The notes below the pieces were generated by a model, which worked only from the letters and a program-made list of their open reading frames with translations, searched no databases and was not told the DNA's origin. From positions 1-20,192 of the forward strand of contig DATDOO010000218.1 of assembly GCA_035293245.1 (NCBI GenBank): a DNA stretch of 20,192 nt. Reading direction: 5' to 3'. The position numbers were made by a program, and so were the translations under genes. Below are positions 13,518 to 20,192 of the stretch, piece after piece (positions within the stretch are counted from its first letter, which is position 1; every line of letters starts with the position of its first letter). The DNA is from DATDOO01 sp035293245 (lineage in GTDB: Bacteria > Pseudomonadota > Gammaproteobacteria > Methylococcales > Methylococcaceae).

Positions 13518-13883
13518 TTACTTGAAGCCGTAACTGGTTTCCGTGCTCATGCTTTCCCAAAAATGCTCGGTGTGGATCGGAGAAGGGGTCGGTATGGGGA
13601 ACGTGGCCACTTCGAAGGCTCCGACCGCGGTGCGGCCCACGGCGTGGCCCACACCCTTCACAAACCCCACCGGCGCATACATCCAGCCCTTCTGGTGGGG
13701 CTCGTTGACCGAGTTCTTGAACAATTCCGCCCAGCCGAAAGCGCAGTTGCTGAATCCGCGGGCAAACTTGCTCACCGTCTGGGTGGCATAGTTGCCTTCT
13801 TCTTCCGCTGCCATCGCCGGCGTTGCGGCCAAGGTAAACGCAAGTGCGGTGGCAAGCAGGGCGGTGCGCGTTGCAAATTTCAT
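13518..13883 (-). CDS. Exosortase system-associated protein, TIGR04073-like
   Basis: This 121-residue exported protein has a signal peptide (MKFATRTALLATALAFTLAA with TPAMA before the cleavage point, about residue 25). The mature part carries VSKFARGFSNCAFGWAELFK, then GFVKGVGHAVGRTAVGAFEV and ATFPIPTPSP. This is the pattern of TIGR04073: a K-x-x-RG-x-x-N start, a glycine-rich amphipathic middle with GxxRT, and TFPIP near the end. TIGR04073 proteins occur mostly in genomes with a PEP-CTERM/exosortase sorting system, but their job is unknown. The start at 13883 follows AAGGAGAAAC. It probably has its own promoter in the 110 bases before it; the next gene upstream on this strand is nfeD. Confidence 0.8.
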   Translation of the reverse strand: MKFATRTALLATALAFTLAATPAMAAEEEGNYATQTVSKFARGFSNCAFGWAELFKNSVNEPHQKGWMYAPVGFVKGVGHAVGRTAVGAFEVATFPIPTPSPIHTEHFWESMSTETSYGFK

Positions 13884-13993
13884 CTGTTTCTCCTTGAGTA
13901 CTGTTTTGATTTTTCTGCTCCGGAAAGCGTCGCGCCTTCCCACGCCAGTATAGGTTCGGGGACCGTTTGCGGCAATTTCGAGTTTTGGGTGCG

Positions 13994-14434
13994 TCAAGCC
14001 CCGATCCGCTTCACCATCAGCACCGTCCCTTCCGCGCCGACGATTTCCACCCGCGTTCCCGCCGGACAGTCGTCCCCACTGATTTTCCACAGTGTGTCGT
14101 CGATTCTGAGCCGTCCCATGCCGTTTTCGATGGGCTGATCCAGGGTGAAGTGCCGGCCCCGGTATTGGGCCGAGCGGCGGTTGAGGAGGGGATGATCGGT
14201 CTTGGCCGGATGTTGGCGCTGGTAGCGCCGCCACAGCACCACGCTCACCAGCGAGAGCACGGAAAAAGTCATGACCTGAAATCGCCAGTCGAGACCGGGC
14301 GCGACCGCCGCCAGACCGGCGATGACGATGGCCGTCAGGCCCATCCAGAGAAAATAGGCGCCGCTGACGCAAAATTCCAGCAACATCAATCCCACGGACA
14401 GAATCAGCCAGTGCCAGTAGGTGATCTCGTTCAT
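13994..14434 (-). CDS. NfeD-family membrane protein
   Basis: The protein has 146 residues. The first 70 form three likely membrane segments (WHWLILSVGLMLLEFCVSGA, FLWMGLTAIVIAGLAAVA, VMTFSVLSLVSVVLW). The C-terminal 75 residues form a soluble OB-fold domain, with GRHFTLDQPIENGMGRLRI, DDTLWKISGDDCPAGTRVEI and VLMVKRI. This is the short NfeD form that lacks a serine protease domain. Such proteins pair with SPFH (stomatin-like) proteins, and here the ATG overlaps the stop of that partner by four bases (ATGA), so expression is coupled. They are thought to help organise membrane microdomains or membrane protein quality control; the role in this organism is inferred. Confidence 0.9.
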   Translation of the reverse strand: MNEITYWHWLILSVGLMLLEFCVSGAYFLWMGLTAIVIAGLAAVAPGLDWRFQVMTFSVLSLVSVVLWRRYQRQHPAKTDHPLLNRRSAQYRGRHFTLDQPIENGMGRLRIDDTLWKISGDDCPAGTRVEIVGAEGTVLMVKRIGA

Positions 14435-15366
14435 GCTGCACCACCTCCAGCCTTGCGGGCAAAAACTTCTCGCGTCAGTTCGCCGATGCCTTCCAGCGCG
14501 CCGATGACGCTGGACGCTTCCAGGGGCATGAGCACCACCTTGCTGTTGCCGGCGGAGGCGATGTCGCGCAGGGATTCCACGTACTTCATGGCCACGAAAT
14601 AGTTGACGGCCTGGACGTTGCCCTTGGAAATGGCCTCGGAAACTACCTGGGTCGCCTGGGCTTCGGCCTGGGCCATACGCTCGCGCGCCTCGGCCTCGCG
14701 GAACGCCGCCTCGCGCTTGCCTTCCGCCTCCAGGATGGCCGCCTGCTTCTCGCCTTCGGCGCGCAGGATCGCCGCCTGCCGCAAGCCTTCGGCTTCCAGG
14801 ATGGCGGCGCGCTTGTCGCGTTCGGCTTTCAGTTGCCGCGCCATGGAATCAACCAGATCCTGTGGTGGGGCAATGTCCTTGATTTCCACGCGCGTCACCT
14901 TGACGCCCCAGGGATTGGTGGCGTCGTCCACTACGTGCAGCAGGCGGCCATTGATCTCGTCGCGCTTCGAAAGCAATTCGTCCATATCCATCGAACCCAT
15001 GACGGTGCGGATGTTGGTCATGGTCAGGTAAAGAATGGCACTGTGCAGGCCGCTGACCTCATAGGCGGACTTGGCCGCATCGATGATCTGGAAAAACACC
15101 ACGCCGTCCACCCGCACCATGGCGTTGTCCTTGGTGATGATTTCCTGGGAGGGCACGTCGAACACCTGTTCGCGCATGTTCACCTTGGCGCCGACCTGAT
15201 CGACGATCGGCATAATGATGTTGAGGCCCGGACTTAAGGTCGCCGTATACTTGCCGAAGCGTTCCACGGTGAACTCGAACCCCTGGGGCACGAACTTGAC
15301 GCTGAACAGGACGATGACCACGGCGAGGGCCAGGAGAAGCAGGACAAAAACGGAAAAGCCACCCAT
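14431..15366 (-). CDS. qmcA: SPFH/band-7 family membrane protein (QmcA-like stomatin)
   Basis: The protein has 311 residues. It has one N-terminal membrane anchor (FSVFVLLLLALAVVIVLFSV), then the band-7 domain beginning FVPQGFEFTVERFGKY and including NIIMPIVDQVGAKVNMRE and VTRVEIKDIAPP. A long alanine/glutamate coiled coil follows at about residues 185-255 (repeats of the type AAILEAEGLRQ, AAILRAEGEKQ), then a short C-terminal hydrophobic stretch. Length and order fit QmcA (YbbK) and its partner NfeD, which follows directly. The start at 15366 has GGAG upstream and gives the usual N-terminus; the open frame upstream has no similarity. SPFH proteins form ring- or cage-like oligomers on the membrane and shield proteases or organise lipid domains. 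Confidence 0.9.
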   Translation of the reverse strand: MGGFSVFVLLLLALAVVIVLFSVKFVPQGFEFTVERFGKYTATLSPGLNIIMPIVDQVGAKVNMREQVFDVPSQEIITKDNAMVRVDGVVFFQIIDAAKSAYEVSGLHSAILYLTMTNIRTVMGSMDMDELLSKRDEINGRLLHVVDDATNPWGVKVTRVEIKDIAPPQDLVDSMARQLKAERDKRAAILEAEGLRQAAILRAEGEKQAAILEAEGKREAAFREAEARERMAQAEAQATQVVSEAISKGNVQAVNYFVAMKYVESLRDIASAGNSKVVLMPLEASSVIGALEGIGELTREVFARKAGGGAA

Positions 15367-15536
15367 GACATAACTCCAGTTGTGTGTGACAGACGCGCGT
15401 TTCGCGGATTGAGAAGCCGTCTTGCGAGCGTTATTTGTAGCACGGTCGCGCGGATAATGCTTTGTCGGCGTTGGCGGCGAACTACTGGCCGCTCCCGAAC
15501 GGGGCAATCACGGAAAGCCGCCTTCGACGCCGGGCA

Positions 15537-15562
15537 CAAAAAAACCGCCTGCGTGGCGGTTT
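15537..15562 (-). terminator. Intrinsic terminator after tRNA-Val(GAC)
   Basis: On the minus strand AAACCGCC and GGCGGTTT make perfect 8-base arms around a 5-base loop, then a run of seven T. It lies about 40 bases past the tRNA 3' end. This is a textbook rho-independent terminator and separates the tRNA from qmcA. The remaining bases 15367-15536 hold the qmcA leader and nothing else recognised. Confidence 0.85.
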
Positions 15563-15599
15563 GATCGTGAGCAAAACGGTTGGGTTCTGCCCTAAATTC

Positions 15600-15676
15600 T
15601 GGTAGGCGCGATTGGACTCGAACCAACGACCCCCACCATGTCAAGGTGGTGCTCTAACCAACTGAGCTACGCGCCT
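15600..15676 (-). tRNA. tRNA-Val, anticodon GAC
   Basis: The minus strand gives a complete cloverleaf of 77 bases: acceptor AGGCGCG/CGCGCCT, D-arm GCTCAGTTGGTTAGAGC, anticodon stem CCACC/GGTGG around TTGACAT (anticodon GAC, decoding GUC and GUU), T-arm with GGTTCGAGTCC, and an encoded CCA. It has its own terminator 40 bases downstream. Confidence 0.95.
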
Positions 15677-15688
15677 TCAAGAGGTGAA

Positions 15689-15717
15689 ATCATAACAGTT
15701 CGATGAATTCTTGGAAA
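15689..15717 (-). promoter_or_regulatory. Likely promoter of tRNA-Val(GAC)
   Basis: On the minus strand a good -10, TATGAT (15689-15694), stands 17 bases after a poor -35, TTTCCA (15712-15717), close to the tRNA start. The -10 is convincing, the -35 is not. Confidence 0.4.
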
Positions 15718-15763
15718 GAACGAGCACCCCATTCGCCCTTTCCGAGGTGAAATATTTCGCTGC

Positions 15764-16774
15764 TCAACGAATTTCATTGAGCAAGGTCATGCGGAAACCT
15801 TCCCGCAGTCCTTGCGCGTCCGGGCCGGCGCACGCTCCCGCCTCGGTCGGGGAATGTTCGCACAACACCTCCATGAACAGGATGGAATCCTTGCCATCCC
15901 GAAGGTACGCAACCACCATCCCGAGAGGTTGATCCGGGGTGGGATCGGCACTGAAAAGCACGGTGTCGGTGACCGTGCGGGGGTGAGGTGTTTGCAATTC
16001 GACAAAAGTCCGCGCTTTTTTCCATGCGGCGGCACAGGCCGCACCGTCCTGGCACGGAATGGCTGCCACCAGGAGATCGGCAGGATTGCCGGGGGGAATG
16101 CTCAGATCGTTCAGTCGCAAGACCAAGGCGTTCAAGGAGTTTTTCCCTTGCGGCTCCAGCAGGGCACTCAATCGCGTGGTTTCCACCTCCGCTTCGGCCT
16201 GGAAAAGCCGCTTCTGCTCCTGATGCTGGAGCAGCTTCAGCTCGTAATCGGCAATCAGCTTGCGTGAGGCTTCGATCTCCTCTTTCAGCTTTTCCGGCAC
16301 GAGCTTGCCGTTGCGCTCCAAACCCGCCGCCTTTTTTTGCTGCACGTCGAGTTGGGCGGTTTGCCGCTCCCGGTTGGTTTGCACCACCCGCATCAGGCTG
16401 TCCAGCGTCGTGAGCTTGCCTTGCAGGGTCTGCTGAATGTCCTCGACACTGCGAAAGGTGCGCATGAGTCCTTCATCGCGCTCCGCCTGCTCGCGGATCA
16501 CCCGGACCAAGCCCGCGTGCAGGCGCTTGAGCCGACCCTCCTGCTCGCGCTGTTCCGCCGTTTTCGCGCCCGCCAGCGTCTCAACCGTCATGCCCTTTTC
16601 GTTGATCTTTTTTCCGCCGCGACTGGCCTGCTCCGGCGGCAGATATTCCGTGTAGTGAACGTCGCCTTTCTCGTCCACCCAGCGGAAATACCGTTTTCCG
16701 GTTTCCGCCCATCCCATGACGGGGTAAGCCAGACACAGCGTGAGCAGCAACCGGAAAATCATGCGCGGCCTCAT
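15764..16774 (-). CDS. Exported DUF4124 domain protein with long coiled coil
   Basis: The protein has 336 residues. The signal peptide (MIFRLLLTLCLAYPVMGWA) is followed by a clear DUF4124 motif, KRYFRWVDEKGDVHYTEYLP at about residues 27-46. A long helical stretch (about 75-215, rich in Glu, Gln, Arg, Leu) forms a probable coiled coil. The C-terminal globular part has four cysteines (PCQDGAACAAAWK and CEHSPTEAGACAGPD), which could form disulfides in the periplasm. The start at 16774 gives MRPRM before the signal peptide and overlaps the pyrE stop as TAATG, so it is translationally coupled to pyrE; a start at 16762 is also possible. The function is unknown; coupling to a pyrimidine gene looks positional. 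Confidence 0.75.
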   Translation of the reverse strand: MRPRMIFRLLLTLCLAYPVMGWAETGKRYFRWVDEKGDVHYTEYLPPEQASRGGKKINEKGMTVETLAGAKTAEQREQEGRLKRLHAGLVRVIREQAERDEGLMRTFRSVEDIQQTLQGKLTTLDSLMRVVQTNRERQTAQLDVQQKKAAGLERNGKLVPEKLKEEIEASRKLIADYELKLLQHQEQKRLFQAEAEVETTRLSALLEPQGKNSLNALVLRLNDLSIPPGNPADLLVAAIPCQDGAACAAAWKKARTFVELQTPHPRTVTDTVLFSADPTPDQPLGMVVAYLRDGKDSILFMEVLCEHSPTEAGACAGPDAQGLREGFRMTLLNEIR

Positions 16775-17421
16775 TAGCTTCTCTCCCCGTACTTCGACTG
16801 ATAAGCGCGAATGGCAGCGACGCATTCCGCCCGCTCCCGGTCCTGCTGCAGATAATCGAGAATATCTGCCAGCGTCACGATGGCGATGACCGGCAGACCG
16901 TAACTCCGGCCGATTTCCGCGATGGCGGAAGTCCCGTCTTGCCCCTTCTCCTGCCGATCGAGGGCGATCAGCACGCCGCAGGCTTGAGCGCCGGCGGCGC
17001 GAATGATGTCCACAGATTCCCGGACCGAGGTGCCGGCGGTAATGACGTCGTCGACAATGAGCACACGCCCCTTCACGGGCGCACCGACCAGGCAACCGCC
17101 CTCGCCGTGGTCTTTGGCTTCCTTGCGGTTGAAGGCGAAAGGCGCCTCGCCGCCCGTCTGTTCCGCCAGGGCGATGGCGGTAGCGCACGCCAGAGGAATT
17201 CCCTTGTAGGCCGGGCCGTACAGCACGTCGAATTCCAGCCGGGCATGCAACAGGCGCCGGGCGTAAAAATGCCCCAGCCGCCCCAGGCGGCTGCCGCTGT
17301 CGAACAGGCCGGTATTGAAAAAATACGGGCTGATCCGTCCGGATTTGAGCCGGAATTCGCCAAAGCGCAGCACGCCGCAGTCGATGGCGAAATCGATGAA
17401 TTCTTTCTGAAAATCCTGCAT
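16774..17421 (-). CDS. pyrE: Orotate phosphoribosyltransferase
   Basis: PyrE makes orotidine 5'-monophosphate from orotate and PRPP in de novo pyrimidine synthesis, in the cytoplasm as a dimer. The 215-residue length equals the E. coli type. The PRPP-binding motif VLIVDDVITAGTS is at 120-132, the catalytic flexible loop FNRKEAKDHGEGG at 97-109 carries the expected Lys and His residues, and LKSGRISPYFFNTG near 25-38 fits the N-terminal orotate-side motif. It stops with TAATG, sharing a base with the start of the next gene on this strand. Upstream, 63 bases separate it from rfaP on the same strand. No attenuator-like hairpin with a T-run was seen there. Confidence 0.95.
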   Translation of the reverse strand: MQDFQKEFIDFAIDCGVLRFGEFRLKSGRISPYFFNTGLFDSGSRLGRLGHFYARRLLHARLEFDVLYGPAYKGIPLACATAIALAEQTGGEAPFAFNRKEAKDHGEGGCLVGAPVKGRVLIVDDVITAGTSVRESVDIIRAAGAQACGVLIALDRQEKGQDGTSAIAEIGRSYGLPVIAIVTLADILDYLQQDRERAECVAAIRAYQSKYGERS

Positions 17422-17484
17422 GGCGAGGCACCGCCCTCCTGTATGGGGTTTTTCGCGGTCAAGAATAACGCAAAACGCCGTCTT

Positions 17485-18318
17485 TCAACGTCCGGAAGAC
17501 GGCGCGGAAGCGCCAAAGGCCGCTTCGGCGGCAGGATCATAAGAGGCGTAGAGCGCCTGGGCGCGGCGTGTGACCTTCTCCCAGAAGCCGGCCTCGCGGA
17601 CAAGAATGTCCCGCAACGGCCGCGCCCGATAGATTTTCAGGAACCGCAAGAGGTCGCGGCGGGTCAGGCCGATGTCCATGGCGGAAAAATACAGCGCTCC
17701 CAAGTCCTTTACCACCCAGCGCTCCGGCGTGCACCGCCGCAACTGCGCCCGATGCAGGTCGATCAGGTGCAGACGCGGCGCACGGGGCGAACTGGCCGGA
17801 TCGAACAGGAAATGGCAGATATAAAAGTCGCGGTGATTGACGCCGTTCTCGTGCAGGACGCGGGCAATGCGTGCCACCTCGGCGATCAAGGTGCGCTTGA
17901 AACCGGCACCCGGCGGCCGGCCCCGCCAATCGCGGCACAGGTCCTCCAGGCTGACCATGCCGGCCAGCTCTTCGGTAATCAGGAACGACTCCTGCCGTGC
18001 CGGATTCCAGCCGCGCTGGCCGAAACCGGCCTCGCGCAACGTCGCCACGCCCAATTCGCCGAGGCGCTGGATGGCGGCGTGTTCGTTGCCTGCACCCAGA
18101 ACCGGTGCGCGCAGGCTGAAAAGATTCTTGAATATTTCCCTCCAGCCCACGCCGGTATGGCGCTTGAGGAAATAGGCGCGCCCCCCCGCCTGAAAACGCA
18201 GGGTCGTGCGGCCTTTCACGTCCCGGAACACCTCGCCGGGCAGCGTCATGATCCGCTCGAAAGCCTGTACATCCGTGGTGCCCTCATCCCGCAAGACCGG
18301 GTTCAGTTCGAGGCGCAT
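17485..18318 (-). CDS. rfaP: Lipopolysaccharide core heptose(I) kinase RfaP (WaaP)
   Basis: RfaP phosphorylates the first heptose of the LPS inner core with ATP at the inner face of the cytoplasmic membrane, which stabilises the outer membrane. The 277-residue protein has the protein-kinase-like signature. The ATP-site lysine is probably K52 in AYFLKRHTGVGWREIFKN. The catalytic loop NHRDFYICHFLFD has its Asp at 164, and the metal-binding IDLHRAQ is at 186-192 with D187. The C-terminal VVKDLGALYFSAMDIGL and TRRDLLRFLKIY match the family closely. It is divergent from infA across 101 bases. The C-terminus is a few residues longer than in E. coli (265). This gene implies a Gram-negative cell with heptose-containing core LPS. 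Confidence 0.92.
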   Translation of the reverse strand: MRLELNPVLRDEGTTDVQAFERIMTLPGEVFRDVKGRTTLRFQAGGRAYFLKRHTGVGWREIFKNLFSLRAPVLGAGNEHAAIQRLGELGVATLREAGFGQRGWNPARQESFLITEELAGMVSLEDLCRDWRGRPPGAGFKRTLIAEVARIARVLHENGVNHRDFYICHFLFDPASSPRAPRLHLIDLHRAQLRRCTPERWVVKDLGALYFSAMDIGLTRRDLLRFLKIYRARPLRDILVREAGFWEKVTRRAQALYASYDPAAEAAFGASAPSSGR

Positions 18319-18352
18319 GGTTCGGAAGCCCGGTACAGCCGCGGAAGCGCGC

Positions 18353-18380
18353 TTTGACGGTAGGCGCGAAAAGCTATGAT
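18353..18380 (+). promoter_or_regulatory. Probable promoter of infA
   Basis: TTTGAC/TTGACG (18353-18359) and TATGAT (18375-18380) are 15-16 bases apart, slightly short, about 40 bases before the infA start. Confidence 0.5.
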
Positions 18381-18419
18381 AAGATTCACAAATTTACTAT
18401 TCAGGATTCGGCGACACCA

Positions 18420-18638
18420 ATGGCCAAAGAAGACGTTCTGGAAATGGAGGGCAAAATCATCGAGGCCCTTCCCAACACCACGTTCCGCGTGGAGCTGGAC
18501 AACGGCCACATTATCACGGCGCATATTTCCGGCAAGATGCGCAAAAACTATATCCGCATTCTGACCGGCGACCGGGTGAAAGTGGAAATGACCCCTTACG
18601 ATCTCACCAAAGGGCGCATCACCTTCCGCTTGAAATAA
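18420..18638 (+). CDS. infA: Translation initiation factor IF-1
   Basis: IF-1 is a single OB-fold protein that binds the A site of the 30S ribosomal subunit during initiation. The 72 residues MAKEDVLEMEGKIIEALPNT onward include the conserved NGHIITAHISGKMRKNYIRI and LTGDRVKVEMTPYDLTKGRI. Start 18420 gives the universal MAKED N-terminus; an in-frame ATG further upstream (18354) has no similarity. It is convergent with clpA, with 12 bases between the stop codons, an arrangement common in gammaproteobacteria. Confidence 0.97.
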   Translation: MAKEDVLEMEGKIIEALPNTTFRVELDNGHIITAHISGKMRKNYIRILTGDRVKVEMTPYDLTKGRITFRLK

Positions 18639-18650
18639 GCGGCCTCCGGC

Positions 18651-20192
<1,542 letters not shown>

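Noticed and set aside
16939..18357. 472-codon plus-strand frame antisense to pyrE and rfaP
   Set aside because: It covers two well-identified genes on the other strand and shows only low-complexity shadow composition.

Overview
The window reads as a gammaproteobacterial chromosome with a mobile or decayed island between queC and a valine tRNA gene. The lineage call is an inference. It rests on infA and clpA lying side by side and convergent, an E. coli-like PyrE, an RfaP-type lipopolysaccharide core kinase, a QmcA/NfeD pair, a 72-residue IF-1, CCA-encoded tRNAs and an exosortase-associated (TIGR04073-like) protein. I cannot name a genus.

Left edge (1-682, minus): queC, missing only its last few codons.

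Bases 683-2947 hold no intact gene. First comes a scrapheap of gene ends: an ADP-ribosylglycohydrolase-like C-terminus on the minus strand, butted against a WYL-domain C-terminus on the plus strand, which runs into a frameshifted YbjN-like domain. Then follows a degenerate copy (1578-1890) of the right part of the integrative element that lies intact further right. The last kilobase (1891-2947) is rich in perfect inverted repeats and leads into the next genes.

Bases 2948-5464 (plus): three overlapping genes. They are an Integrase_1-type tyrosine recombinase with all catalytic residues, a 109-residue protein that looks like only the core-binding half of a tyrosine recombinase, and a DUF1173 protein with a Cys/His cluster and a possible PD-(D/E)XK-like C-terminus. 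This three-gene unit with its structured leader is the best candidate here for an undescribed system.

Bases 5613-9705: a compact integrative element. It has a leftward regulator with a duplicated HTH unit plus a 65-residue ORF, a rightward promoter whose spacer is a perfect 16-base palindrome, a Walker-type replication ATPase with GCAGGTTTT-like repeats in both gene ends, an excisionase-like HTH gene, and a tyrosine integrase that starts inside the HTH gene. It ends against the 3' end of tRNA-Val(CAC), the probable attachment site.

Right part (9706-20192): ordinary chromosome. It holds tRNA-Val(CAC), a DUF4124-like secreted coiled-coil protein, a DUF423 membrane protein, pepN, a TIGR04073-like protein, nfeD-qmcA, tRNA-Val(GAC), pyrE with a translationally coupled DUF4124 protein, rfaP, infA and the 3' two thirds of clpA.
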